A stretch of DNA of 64,000 bases from Calendula officinalis (GCA_963853835.1 OY970822.1:83247135-83311134); one strand, 5' to 3'. Positions 1-11,471 are shown, numbered from the stretch's first letter. Made by a program: numbers and translations. Notes: a model not told the origin generated them from the letters alone.

Positions 1-532
1 TATGCGACTTTGACCTGTTTGGGTGTTTTCGAGTTGAATTTGGGAATCGGGTATATGATGATTGATGAATCATAATTAAAAGTCGATGGTAAATGATAGG
101 ATGATTAATGGAAATTTTAGCAAGTAAATAAGTTGTTAAAGAATAGTTGACTTTGTTCTTAAGTCAAGGGTTAGACAATGTTGGATTATATCGACTTGGT
201 CGAAGCTAGATTTTTATTCAATCGAATGATTGTAATGGTTATGTCATGTTATTGTTTTGTGAATAGAATGATTGGTTAAAGGATTTGAAACGTTATAGTC
301 AAATTGTGTCATCTTGACCCGTTTGGGTATTAAAGGCCTAAGATTGATTCTTTTGACCCGTTCGGATCTATCAGGGTTAAGTGAATGTTTATATACATGT
401 GGTTGGCTAAATTGAAATGAGAAGAGTTTGATGGTAATGACCACAAGGGAATGAGAATGGAATGCTCGGATAAAATGTGGATTGGAATTCTTATTGATTC
501 CGAGGACGGAATCCTTTTAAGGGGTAGATAGT
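1..532 (+). mobile_element. 3' internal remnant of a gypsy-type LTR element, with polypurine tract
   Basis: No open frame is credible here. The last 40 bases match the end of the gypsy element at 26260-26300 (read on its minus strand), including the purine-rich run AAGGGGTAGATAG directly before the LTR. That run is the expected polypurine tract (about 515-532), which primes plus-strand synthesis. The rest is purine-rich non-coding DNA with no integrase or chromodomain similarity that I can see, so it may come from a non-autonomous derivative. Its left end lies outside the window. Confidence 0.55.
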
Positions 533-705
533 TGTAACGACCCGAAATTTGTAAATAAATAAATCTATAAAAAAATATGATAAATAAGGATAAATCATTT
601 AGAGAACGTAGAAATTGGTTTCGTGTCATTTGGACACCGTATGAGAAAGTTATGGTCGAAACCGGGTCGAGACAAGGAACAAAAGTTGCAGCATGCCAGT
701 GGAGC

Positions 706-880
706 AGAGTTCGCGACCCGAACTATAGTTCGCGATCGCGAATGGTCGACAGAGAATTTTGGGGTTTCTGATTTCGAGAGTTCACGACTCGAGCTCTAAA
801 GTTCACGACACGAACTTCGCGCGTACCAAGAGTTCGCGACTCGAACTCTGAAGTTCGCGAAGCGAACTTCGTCAGACAGC
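706..880. repeat. Cluster of CpG-rich 14-17 bp palindromes in the LTR
   Basis: At least six near-palindromes of the type GTTCGCGATCGCGAA or AGTTCGCGACTCGAACT are packed into 170 bp. Copies with CG changed to CA or TG are present, as expected from deamination of methylated CpG. The equivalent block of the LTRs at 24541-26259 (25930-26080) and 27801-30008 (29688-29840) has the same type of cluster; the LTR at 8736-10891 lacks it. Confidence 0.7.
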
Positions 881-2098
881 AATAAAGACGGGTTTTGGCT
901 CATTTGATGCCATTGTTAACCCTAGTTCTCTCCCATACGAGTTTGTATACGTTTTTGAGTGGAAAACATCATTTGGAGCCAATTTCTTGGTCAAATCTCG
1001 TGAATCTTCACTCCTAGTTGAAGATTAAAGGTAAATCTTCACTCTTTGATCTTTGTAGCTTTAGATCTATGGATTTCTTGGCTTGGGTTTGAAACCCTAG
1101 TTCTTGGGTTGGTGATTAATGGTTAAATAAAGGTTGCATACACTTAATAGATGGTATTTTAACAAGGGAATCAAGTGTATGGTTTGGATTTGTAAGAATC
1201 TTATGGGTGGTTCAACCTAGGGTTTGGTAAATCACCATAATTGGGGGAAATGTGTTAATAAGTGTTATCTAGAGATAGATGGACACATTATTAGTAGTAT
1301 GTGATGTTGAACATCTTGTGATTGTTGAATTAGGCTTTTGGTGAAGTCTTGGAAGTTGATCGAATTGTGAAGCAAGGAAATTGGCGTAAAGAATACGGTT
1401 GGAGCACTTTATTACTAAGGTGAGTACATGAGACTTTTAAACTAAGTACATAGCAAATAGTTTTGAAAACACATATGATATTTTATGGGTCTTTATTAAT
1501 AAATATTTTGATAAAGATAGTGATTGGAAATGTATGAAAGTATGTAGAATGTGATACTAGAATATGTCTAGTATGATTGATGAATTTGAAGGAAAATATG
1601 ATAAATTAAAGTAATTATGGAATCTATGTTAATGAACCATAATAATGAAGTAATTGATTAAAAGTATGTATAATGAGACTTTATTATAGATATGTATTAG
1701 TAAAGCAATTGTGGATGATTTTATAGTGACGAGTATCTATTGGTAAGATTAATTACTTATAAAAGTAAAGAACGCATATATATGAAAATTAATATGATAA
1801 GACTAATAATAATTGTGTATTATAGTCAACCAAGAGATAAAAGTATTATGATATCGATAAAATAAGAAACGTATCTTATGAAATGAGTAGATATGGACCT
1901 CCCAGGGTTCATATATGTGGATATAGATGTGGGTTGCTTATGATCGAGTCCATGAGACTATACAGGTACGTTCACACTATGTTGAACTATTTATATATAG
2001 TTATTATTAGATAACTAACTTGTTTGATGATTGATGTGATAGCCGAGAGCTAGATTGACATAACAGTTGAGTTACGGTAAGAACGAGATGATGTGATG

Positions 2099-2354
2099 CT
2101 AGTTAGTTCGGGGGCAACCCGATAACTAGACATGGTGATGTTTCTAGCTAGTTCGGGGGCAACCCGATAGTTAGATATGTTTGTGCTCCTAGTTAGTTCG
2201 GGGGCAACCCGATAACTAGATATGTTTGTGCTTCTAGCTAGTTCGGGGGCAACCCGATAGTTGGATATGATGGTGCTTCTAGCTAGTTCGGGGGCAACCC
2301 GATAGTTAGGCACGATAGTGTGGCTAGTTAGTTCAGGGGCAACCCGATAACTAG
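2099..2354 (+). repeat. Tandem array of six ~45 bp hairpin units in the LTR
   Basis: Each unit contains an inverted repeat: outer arm CTAGTTA or CTAGCTA, inner arm TCGGG, loop GGCAA, inner arm CCCGA, and outer arm TAACTAG or TAGTTAG. The two outer-arm versions change together. CTAGTTA always occurs with TAACTAG, and CTAGCTA always with TAGTTAG or TAGTTGG, so pairing (with one G-U wobble) is kept in every unit. The array lies upstream of the TATA-rich segment, so it could be a promoter or enhancer repeat in DNA or a folded element in RNA. Confidence 0.85.
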
Positions 2355-2788
2355 ATATGTTTGCTAGGGAAGCAAGAATTTTAGAGTCACAGTAGGGTGA
2401 CTAGACGGAATTCATGTAGTGTATATATATGTTTATATATATATTTATGAAACGGTTATTATTATTATTTGGATCTAAAACCCATGTATCTCACGAGACT
2501 ATTTTGTCTCACGTACTACGTTTGTTTTTTTGGCTATGTACTCAGGTAAAGGTTGGAAGTGATAGAAGGTTGCACTAGAAGTGGCCTAGTGATGTTTAGC
2601 TCGGGAGCTCATAGGTAGATCCCGTTTGCCTATGCTTTTGATATACTTGGTGACACCGTATTTTTGTAAACTCTGATAAAGATTTTAAAGTTTTTGTTAA
2701 ATGGTATTTTGGACAACATGTCACTAAATTGGGAAAAATGTATTTTAAATGAATTAAATGATGTTTTAAAAATACGGGTGTTACAACT

Positions 2789-2800
2789 TGGTATCAGAGC
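2789..2800 (+). other. Primer binding site (tRNA-iMet)
   Basis: TGGTATCAGAGC, three bases after the LTR, is complementary to the 3' end of plant initiator tRNA-Met. It marks the LTR at 533-2785 as a 5' LTR of an element reading rightward. Confidence 0.85.
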
Positions 2801-4465
2801 TATAGTTTAAGTGAATTAGGTTGGATGTCCATCCTAGTCTTAGACTGTAGCAATAGGAATGTAAGATTCCTTGAGATCGATAGGTTGACCTTCAGACTTT
2901 ATGTTAAGTTTAGGGTTGAACCTAGGGGACCTATAGAAGTTGTTATGAAATGTGCAATGTGAAGTCTTTTGAGACCGTAGGGCATTGGTATGATAGGGTC
3001 GACCCCTATGAGAAATGCCATGTTTTCATCTAATTGTATTGTTTTCGACTGTTGAGTCGACTGTTTGAATCTTGTTTGTTGAATACGTTGGTATGGAGAA
3101 GGAATGAATCTGAAAAGTGGACGAGCTCCATTAAATTGGAAAGATTTGTGAATTAGGATATGAACAAGATTTTTGGATGATCGAATGCATGAGGGTAGAT
3201 GGAATGATTCCAATACCCGTAGGAAGGAAGAGTCATCGAATGGCGAAGTCCGTAGTGATAAGTAGCTACATAAAGAGGTAGCAAGACCTAGTCGGAAGAA
3301 ATGGAAGGATGTTGTATAAGGTTTTCATAGCATGTAAAACCGTTGAGTAATTCGGAAGTTCTGAACCGGAGGTCACGATTGGTGGATTCGGAGGATTGAG
3401 CAAGTGCTAGAGGGTAGCAAGCGAAGAAAGAAAGATATGATGAGTTTGACATCCATATAATTAAAGGGTGAGGCGTTGACACGGTGGAACGTGTAGTTTG
3501 AAAATTTGGGAAAGAGAGTGCGGTACAATATGTTGTGAAAGGAACTCACGAGTGAGTTGAAAGGGGAAGTCTTCCCGGAAGGGAATCTAGAGGGGGGTTC
3601 ATGATGCAACCTCGAAGATCTTAGGTGAAGATTGATGTTATGTGATTATGGCTTAATTGTTTGTTTGTTGCACGAATTGGTGCTTTTAGAAATTGGAGAC
3701 GAGTCGTACGACATGGGGATTTATTTTTGGGAATAGTCTTCCTGGTTAGTGATGTGTGTGGAAGTATGTATTGGAAAGGATTATAGACAAGTGTGTCGCA
3801 TGTAGTAAGGATATAAGGGTTGATACTAATATGTAGTATAAAAGGATGAGACACGAGATATGGTGAGTATTTCTAACAGAAGTGTAGTAGTACAATGAAG
3901 TACTAAGTCTTGATAAGAATTATTAGTATGGATGAAAATTTTTGGAATAGGATCCTTGGAAATGGAATTTGGATATTAGGCGGGAATCCGGATAAGTAAT
4001 GTAATATTATACGTGAACGGTAAAGGAAAGAATGACTAAGGTATAGTGATTCCTTAGAATTATAAATGGAAAATATGTGGAAAAGAATAAGCGTCGGGGA
4101 CGACGAAATTTAATCGTTGAAAGCAATTGAGTAAAAGTTGGCGCGTAGCCATAGCAAGTTATGTGACAGGATTGATGGATTCGATAATCTAAGGTGAGAA
4201 GAAGATTGTCGGTAAAAGTGTCATAGCAATAGCGTGATAATGTATGACGTAGTGTAGTGTAAGACTACGATTGGGAAAGGAATAGTCCTAAGTCCCACGA
4301 TGTATGAAAGTAGAAAATCGAGTGTTAGGCCATTGGGTGCTAAGTCATGGGTTGCAAGTGTAGACCAGAGTCGATTGGTTGACTCAAGAATGACCGGGAT
4401 GACAGGCGAGTTATGGTTAATGGAATGGAGTGATAGTTACTCCTGTAGTGACAAAAATATTTGCT
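2801..4465 (+). mobile_element. Decayed 5' internal region of the gypsy-type element
   Basis: The sequence is purine-rich and follows the PBS. No gag or pol motif (zinc knuckle, RT, integrase) is readable in any frame, and open frames are under 110 codons. It is either a non-autonomous internal region or very old. It ends abruptly where copia gag homology begins at about 4466, so the rest of the element has been deleted. Confidence 0.5.
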
Positions 4466-4745
4466 AATCATTAGGAATTGCTAGCAGTAGAGTACTTAAT
4501 GCTTTCAGTTCAATTCCTCTGTCTTTCTTCTCTTTGTCACACTTGAGTTTGTCTGATTCAGTTGATGTGCTTGTGAGTTGAGTCTGTATGGTTTTGTTGC
4601 CTTCGCGTACAACTTCCCACATGGAATAATCAGTAATAAGCATGTACTGCATAATTCTGTTTTTCCACATCCCAAAGTTGTTGTGAGTGAGAATTGGAAT
4701 CTTGTTTGCCTGCGTGCTTTCATTGTTGTCAGCCATGATTAGCAA
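4466..4745 (-). pseudogene. gag: Copia gag, N-terminal fragment
   Basis: About 93 codons of a Ty1/copia Gag of the UBN2 type. They are closely similar to the first ~95 residues of the gag at 61517-63649: both share the start ADNNESTQANKIPIL in slightly varied form, then FGMWKNRI, DYSMWEV and DRGIELK. The ATG is at 4745 on the minus strand; an alternative start sits two codons inside. The remainder of gag and all of pol are missing beyond the junction near 4466. It is a truncated relic and not an active gene. Confidence 0.85.
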
Positions 4746-4808
4746 TTTTTGTTTCGAAAGTATGAAACTTTTTGATGTTCTTAATTCGTAGATCTAGAAC
4801 CTTATAGC

Positions 4809-4820
4809 TCTGATACCACT
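4809..4820 (-). other. Primer binding site of the copia fragment
   Basis: On the minus strand this reads AGTGGTATCAGA, immediately inside the LTR. It matches tRNA-iMet as in the full element at 63727-63739. Confidence 0.8.
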
Positions 4821-5308
4821 TGTCAGGATCGAATAACTCAACAAGTTATTAAATCACAGATCTACTAACAAAGAGAAGTTACAGCGGATTAACACTCTTG
4901 TTATTGATTAAGAACAATGTAAACTGTAAATTGAATACGAATTAACGAGAACACAGTTTTTCACAAAAAGCTTCAATGTATTAATATTAATCAATCAATA
5001 CACGTATGTTATAATTCATAAGGAACTATATATAATAGTCCTTGAAGCTTAACATTATACCCTAGTTATTCTAGGACTAGATTACAATTGAATTACAAAA
5101 AAGATTTAAATTCTAAACTAAATCTGCTAGAATCTCGGATAAGATCAGCTCCAGATATCGATATCAGTAGTAAATATGATCATCGGTAGTAAGTCCAAGA
5201 TCAGTAGTGTTTCTTGTAATTCTGCCCCATCAGTATTCAGTCTTGTAGCAGCATCAAGACTTCATTAGTACTAACTGCAACATCAGTAGTATCACTTATA
5301 TCCCAACA
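4821..5308 (-). mobile_element. Copia LTR (5' LTR of a truncated element)
   Basis: On the plus strand it starts TGTCAGGATCGA and ends ATCCCAACA. The arrangement matches the LTR at 52955-53565, but it is shorter (488 bp) and diverged. It contains several CAGTAGTA motifs, as does the full-length relative. The partner LTR is missing, so no TSD can be tested. Confidence 0.8.
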
Positions 5309-5766
5309 TTTGTGTTGTAAAGTTGTAACGAGAATCGTACAACAGATTTGTATCATATCCATAATTCATATGTGGAGTTCTTCATTTAGGCCTTAGCTTG
5401 ACATCCAGAAAAATGAAAATTGACTTAAACTATGCATAATGTGTGATCAAACAATGTTTGGTGACTTGGTCACCGTTGCACGCTTCTTCTCTTCCGACCA
5501 AAAACATGAAAAACTCTGACCAAACTCATGATCAAACCCTTCCCTTTAGAATCAATTCATTCCCTTTCGAAATCAGGCGACCACCATCGGTCGTTGAGGC
5601 GACCAAATCCCTTTTGGGGAAGCGTAGCAGAGACGCCATGCAAGGGATGGGACGTGATGGGTTGGGCGCGATGGGTGGTAAAGGTTGCTAGGTTACATAC
5701 TGCTACGCATAGTTTCAGAGGTTTTTTATAATATTAATTTTAAGTCAACAAATATATTTTTAACTA
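5309..5766. other. Intergenic, no gene recognised
   Basis: There is a small open frame on the plus strand (5443-5691) with no recognisable domain. I see no TE termini here. Confidence 0.5.
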
Positions 5767-5873
5767 TCTAGCAGTATCAAGGTGATTATGTGTCCCACAA
5801 GGTTGTGAGTTCAAATCCCGACATGGATAAAATGGTGTAGAATTAAGAAGTGCGTGTGTTTGCTGTTAAAAAG
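5767..5873 (+). mobile_element. SINE-like tRNA-derived sequence
   Basis: It has a pol III-like A box (around GCAGTATCAAGG, 5770) followed about 35 bp later by a good B box, GAGTTCAAATCCC (~5808). It ends in TGCTGTTAAAAAG, close to the 3' end of the L1 at 40281-42105. I see no clear TSD, so the call is tentative. Confidence 0.4.
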
Positions 5874-6001
5874 AAACTAATGTCCTTAAGTATATTGATT
5901 GAATTCAAATTTTGCAAATCCTGCATTGATAATCGTTAATGAGGTTCAATTTGTATAAATTTATGGTAAATTGTTAACGTGAACTTAGTCACTTACTGGA
6001 T

Positions 6002-6648
6002 CAGTGGCGGTACAAGGAAAATTTTCAAAGGTGTGCGAAATTTTAGAGTGCACGTCAGTTTCTTAAGTGAAATTTTTTTAAGCTTAAATCGTAAACAAAA
6101 TCAAATAATCAATTTTAGTTTGAAGAAATATCTAATTATAAATTAAATCACATAAAATCAAAATTCGCTTGTTAGTTAATTCAACAATTAAATCAGTCTA
6201 ATCATAAAAAAAAATTATAATGTTGAAGAAATTCTTTAAAGTGTTTATATATGAATAATGTGGACTAATATGTCACTAGTTAAAATACATATGAAATCAA
6301 ATAGATTGCAAACATAATATTTTTAAACTAAGAAAAAGGGGGAAAATTAGTCAAAAAAAAAAAAAAAAGAAATTTTTTAGTGAAAAATATAGCAAAAAAA
6401 CATTATAAAAGAAATAAGGAAAAAAAAAAATTTTAAAAAATATGCATACGAAAGGGACTTGCACTTAATGTTATATGTTTAAGACATATGAGTTAACCAC
6501 TACGCTAATACACGATGTGAACTAGTTATCGCTCATACATTATAAGCAAAAGCCAAAAGTGAGTTAATACATAAAAAAATTTATACTAATCGGAAAACTT
6601 TTGGAGTGGGCAGATGCCCACCCTGCCCACCCTCTGAAACCGCCACTA
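6002..6648. mobile_element. Non-autonomous hAT element with 8 bp TSD
   Basis: The termini CAGTGGCGGT and ACCGCCACTA form an inverted repeat with one mismatch at the outermost base. It is flanked by the exact 8 bp duplication TACTGGAT (5994-6001 and 6649-6656), diagnostic of hAT transposition. The 647 bp interior is very AT-rich, has no transposase, and carries a tRNA-like segment in antisense (6440-6520). Confidence 0.9.
6440..6520 (-). other. tRNA-like segment inside the hAT element
   Basis: On the minus strand, a good A-box match (TAGCGTAGTGG) is followed by GTGCAAGTCCC, a degenerate B box. There is no full cloverleaf, so it is a tRNA-derived or SINE-derived piece, not a tRNA gene. Confidence 0.4.
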
Positions 6649-6656
6649 TACTGGAT

Positions 6657-8471
6657 AAAAATAAAAATGGATTAAACGGTTATAAGTCGGTAGAAATAAC
6701 TTCAATTATCTAAAACAACTTGTAAATTGGATTATAGTTTTCAATAACTAAATCATACACTGTGTTTCTAATGAATTTTGAACTTGCAACCTCTTATTTG
6801 GCGGGCAACTCACTTAATGTTAGATTATAAGACTTCTACTAATTGTAATTAAAAAGCATTACTAATTTACTTTTTTTGGAAACGATTACTAATTTATTTA
6901 AAGAACAAAAATATATGCTATTTTTAACGCCACAAATATCTGTAACTAACCCGATGTAAATAAAGTTCATACGTAAACAACAAAAAAGGATGATAGAGTT
7001 TGATCTGAGAAAAAAAAATTCTCATAGATCACAAGTTCAATTTTATAAACAACAAAAAATACGTTTAATCCGTACCAACTCCAGGCAACTTATAAAATGA
7101 GTGGTGGTTTTGAAATTAATTAGCTCGAAAAACATGCTATAATCCATATTAACAAAAAAAATAATGTTCATACGAAAAAGGATAAACCATTGTAAATATA
7201 ATTAAATCAAAACTAAAATGAAAAGTCTAAAAATATATCAAAGTGAAAAATAAAATATGAAAGGAAGCTCCATGGAGGGTTCATATCACGTGCAATTGAG
7301 TTGTTTAGATCCACCGTACAAGACAACCGTATAATCTCAAAGCATAGGGATTCCTTCCATTTAAATCCACTTTATTCTCCTTGGCTTCATTAACACGTGG
7401 ATAACTAGATAAGTGTTAAAACTTAAAAGGGATTTTTTAGAATTAAGTTGGCCGTTAATTTTGACTGCTGAACTGCAGAATACAAGTCGCACGTGTGTCT
7501 TACCCCCCTCCCCACATGATAATGTTCTCTTCGCACATGGCCCTAACTGTTCAAACCGTAAAAATTACTGCTTCGTTCTCATAACAAAGTTTGTAAAATA
7601 ATATATATATATATATAAATAGAATAGAGAAGTCTATTTTTTATGAAAAAATGATAATAATAGCTTTTAAGTCTGTCAATAAAAAGAATATATATATATA
7701 TATATAAAACAACCCTCTGAATTTTAGGATCGCCACCTTTTTATTGAATATAGGTGTTTCATGCATTTTGGAAACAGCCCTTATAGCTGTTATTAACAAA
7801 ACCTTTTTTTATATGCATGCTATATGTATAATCTTAAAATTTTAAGACAATATAATAAGTTAACATAAAAAAAACCAAAAAGTCTAATTTTGTTTATATA
7901 TATTGTATTTAAGGGCATATTTTCCTATATTCGCACCGAGTCTTCAGAATATCGGAGATTCTCATGTGTAAGGGTGATCAAACTCAGTTTAATCATTTGT
8001 AGCATTCCAATTTAACATTAGTTTTCTTTTTCCTAACCAAACAACATTACAATAGAAAATAAAATATACCAAACTATAAATTCAAATTATAGCGTCATTT
8101 GATAAGTTGTGTCTCCACGTCTTTTTTATTGCAACCTTAATTCTTTTCAAAACAACATTTATGGATTTATGTGTTGTAACATTACTATGCATAACATGTT
8201 GTTGAGGAACTCTAACACCTCATGTGCAAATAAACCAAAGGTCTTAAACGCGAAAAGAATAAATACGTATTAATTTTCAATGCAAGTATTCTCGTGTTTC
8301 TCACTTTGCACGAAGTTACTTTCAAAGCAGTTTGTCCAACCATAAAACCACGAATGCTCAAGTGCATGAGATGAGAAACTCCGGTAAGCAACTCAATGAA
8401 GTCAGACGGTATCCAGCCGACGCTTTTCTACAACAAGACCGTACTAACAGTGTTAATGGAACGACGAGCTA
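6657..8471. other. AT-rich intergenic DNA
   Basis: No gene is supported. It contains short (TA)n tracts at about 7602-7617 and 7688-7706. A tRNA-like antisense patch (GGTTGCAAGTTCAAAA on the minus strand, ~6785) may be an old SINE. Some G-box-like CACGTG motifs near 7290-7400 are not followed by a credible reading frame. Confidence 0.5.
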
Positions 8472-8474
8472 TTA

Positions 8475-8733
8475 GAGCATCCCCAATGGTTAAGTCGTTG
8501 CAATGACTTATAATAATTGACACCTATACTTTTCACTCAAAATTTATAAATAAGTTTCCAAAAAACTTTTGCTCCAATGCATATTAACCAATATAAAGCT
8601 TTTTTGTGTCTTGAGAAAGACTTAGGGAAGAATACGCTTTTGAAACAAAAGCTTTTTGGTAGTAGGTCATATACCTTCATATGACCTATACAAAAGGTAA
8701 TAAGTTTTGTAAAAAGCTACCATTGGGATGCTC
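8475..8733. mobile_element. Tourist/PIF-Harbinger-type MITE, TSD TTA
   Basis: The terminal inverted repeats GAGCATCCCCAATGG and CCATTGGGATGCTC are flanked by TTA: the left copy is 8472-8474, and the right copy (10895-10897) was separated by the later LTR insertion. It is about 260 bp with no coding capacity. Related MITEs lie at 31005-31506 and 35747-36007. Confidence 0.85.
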
Positions 8734-8735
8734 TT

Positions 8736-10891
8736 TGTAACGACCCGAATTTTTTGTTAAATAAATTATTAAAAAAATATGATAAATAATGATAAATCAT
8801 TTAAAGAACGTAGGAATTGGTTTCGTGTCATTTGGACATCTTATGAGAAAGTTATGGACGAAACAAGGTCAAAAAGGGCACTTTCAGTTAGTGCTAATTT
8901 GTTACTGCTGATTTGAAGATTAAGGTAAATCTTCACTCCTTGATGTTTACTACTTTAGATCCATGGAAGTAAAAGCTTGCATCTCGAACCCTAGTTCTTG
9001 GGGTTTTCTTAAATGGTGAAATAAATGTTGTATACACTTAATAGATGGTATTTTAACAAAGAAAAGAAGTGTATGCTTAAGATTTGTAAGAATCTTAAGA
9101 TTGGTTAAACCTAGGGTTTTGAATGTCACTAAAATTTGGGGAAAAGGGTGTTGGTGACTAATTAGTGTTATGAGACTAATATTGGAGACTAATGATGTCG
9201 ACCTTGGGTTGTGGTTGGATTTGAGTTTCGTTGGTGAAACCTTGGAACTAAGATCTTGGGATTTCCACCAAGTTGGATGAACTTGATGGTTAAAGATGAT
9301 AATATAAATTATGTGTTATCTAGTTTTGGTTGATAACTAGAATAGTGATTATTATGTTGATAGGTTGCAAGGACCTAAAAGTTGGAGATATTCCAAAGGC
9401 GGGAAGCAAGGATTCGTGTTGATAAACACGATATGGAATTAGCTATCGCTAAGGTGAGTACATGAGACTTTTAAACTGGGTACATAGCAAAGAGCTTTTG
9501 AAAATACTTATGATATTTTATGGGTCTTTATTAAATAATGTTTTGATAAAGATAGTGACTGAAAAGATAAGAAAATAGGTATAATGTGATGCTAAAATAT
9601 GTCTAGTATGATTGATGATATTGGAAGTAATTATGATAAACTAAGGTAATTATGAAATCCTTATTAATGAATCATAATAATAAATAATATTGATTAAATG
9701 AATCGATAGTGAGTCTTTATTAATAAATATGTATTAGTAAAGCAATTGATAATGATTTTATGGTAATGAGTACCTAATTGGTAATAATTACTAATAAGAG
9801 TGAGGAACGAATATGTATGTAAATGAATATGAATTGACTGGTAATAAATATGTATTATAGTCAAGAAGAGATAAGATTATTATGATATCGATAAATAAGA
9901 AATGTATCTTATGAGAATAAGTAAGGATGGACCTCCTGGGGTTCATAGATGTAGAAGTAAATGTGGGTTGCTTATGATCGGGTCCATGGGACCATACATG
10001 TACATTCACACTATGTTGAACTAGTTATATATAGTTATTATTAAATAACTAACTTGTGATAGCCCAGAGCTAAATTGACATAACTGTTGAGTTATGGTAA
10101 GAACGAGATGATGTGATGCTAGTTAGTTCGGGGGCAACCCGATAACTATACATGGTGATGTTTCTAGCTAGTTCGGGGGCAACCCGATAGTTAGATTGGA
10201 TAGTGCTTCTAGCTAGTTCGGGGGCAACTCGATAGTTGGATATGATGGTGCTTCTAGCTAGTTCGGGAGCAACCCGATAGTTAGATATGTTTGTGCTTCT
10301 AGTTAGTTCGGGGGCAACCCGATAACTAGATATGTTTGTGCTTCTAGCTAGTTCGGGGGCAACCCGATAGTTAGATATGTTTTCTGCTTCTAGTTAGTTC
10401 GGGGGCAACCCGATGACTAGATATGTTTGTGCTTCTAGCTAGTCGGGGGCAACCCGATAGTTAGATATGTATTGCTAGGAGAGCAGAATCGATAGGGTCG
10501 CAATAGGGTGACTAGACGGAATTGATGTAGTGTATATATATGTTTATATATGTATTTATGAAACGATTATTATTATTATTTGGGTCCAAAACCCATGTAT
10601 CTCACGAGACTATTTTGTCTCACGTACTAAGTTTGGTTTGTGGCTATGTACTCAGGTACAGGTTTGAAGTGATAGAAGGTTGCACTAGAAGTGGCCTAGA
10701 GATGTTTAGCTCGGGAGCGCTTAGGTAGATCCCGTTTGCCTATTGTTTTGATATACTTGGTGACACCGTATTTTTGTGAACTCTGATAAAGTTTTAAAGT
10801 TTTTGTTAAACTGTATTTTGGACAATATGTCAAATATTAGAAAAGTGTATTTTAAATGATTTAAATGATTTTTAAAAATACGGGTGTTACA
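8736..10891 (+). mobile_element. Solo gypsy LTR with 5 bp TSD (CTCTT)
   Basis: It begins TGTAACGACCCGAA and ends ACGGGTGTTACA, the same family as 533-2785. It is flanked by CTCTT at 8731-8735 and 10892-10896. No internal region is present, so this is a solo LTR left by LTR-LTR recombination. The insertion fell in the last bases of the MITE at 8475-8733. The CpG palindrome block present in its relatives is missing, while the hairpin array is longer. Confidence 0.93.
10119..10464 (+). repeat. Tandem array of eight hairpin units in the solo LTR
   Basis: It has the same architecture as 2099-2354. Eight units alternate irregularly between the CTAGTTA/TAACTAG and CTAGCTA/TAGTTAG arm pairs, with loop GGCAA or AGCAA. 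All eight keep the outer-arm match. One unit has TGACTAG, which still pairs through U-G, and one has lost two bases in the unpaired bulge. Confidence 0.85.
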
Positions 10892-10908
10892 CTCTTAGCA
10901 TTTTTATA

Positions 10909-11200
10909 CTTCTTCCGTATCAAAATAAGTGAAACACCTTTAAAGTTCATGTTTTTTGAGGCAAAATAAGGTAATAAGATATTAGTGAAATTAAATGGGG
11001 TAATTAAAATGGATGGATCCCATATATAAGAAGATGATAAAAATAGATGGGGTCATCCACCTTTAATGATATTTAAAGAGGGATAAATAAGGGTAAATAA
11101 GTAACTTTAAAATAAAAACTTATCAAATAAATAAAGTGATTCACTTATTTTAATATACTTCAAAAAATAAATTAATTAACTTATTTTGATACGGATGAAG
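10909..11200. mobile_element. Stowaway-type (Tc1/mariner) MITE
   Basis: The inverted termini CTTCTTCCGTATCAAAATAA and the complement of TTATTTTGATACGGATGAAG are flanked by TA (10907-10908 and 11201-11202). At 292 bp, AT-rich and non-coding, it is typical of plant Stowaway elements. Confidence 0.9.
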
Positions 11201-11471
11201 TAAAAAAGTGATTAGTAAATTAATAAAATAATTGGATGGTACAGTACACGGTAGGTTATAACGGCTGACAGCTGTTAATTATTTATAGTACTGTACAAAT
11301 GATTCGCTTACCAACGGTGACGTAACCTCTTAACAAAAGGCAACGGGTAAGATACTTTTTTGATTTTCAAAGCTGTGCACCTCATTTCCTGTTTCTATTC
11401 TTTTGCCATTACTTTTTCTAGTTTTAAAATTCCACCCTTCAATTAACTTTCAATCTAATCTGATCTTATTA

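Larger units (their letters stand above)
533..2785 (+). mobile_element. Gypsy-type LTR, 2.25 kb
   Basis: The LTR begins TGTAACGACCCG and ends ACGGGTGTTACA, giving short TGTAAC/GTTACA inverted termini. It is bounded on the left by a polypurine tract and on the right by a PBS. The same LTR family recurs at 8736-10891 (plus) and at 27801-30008 and 24541-26259 (minus). Inside are a cluster of CpG-rich palindromes (706-880), a tandem hairpin array (2099-2354), and a TATA-rich stretch near 2421-2450 that could hold the promoter. The LTR acts at once as the 3' end of left-hand sequence and the 5' end of right-hand sequence. Confidence 0.85.

Noticed and set aside
2050..2313. Minus-strand open frame with repeated YRVAPELARST
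   Set aside because: It is only the translation of the LTR hairpin repeats and ends with them; no start context or homologous protein.
5443..5691. Possible small host protein (82 codons)
   Set aside because: No recognisable domain, no supporting gene structure, overlapping frames of similar quality.
6440..6520. Functional tRNA gene
   Set aside because: A and B box-like strings exist but no full cloverleaf or acceptor stem can be formed; it lies in a hAT element.
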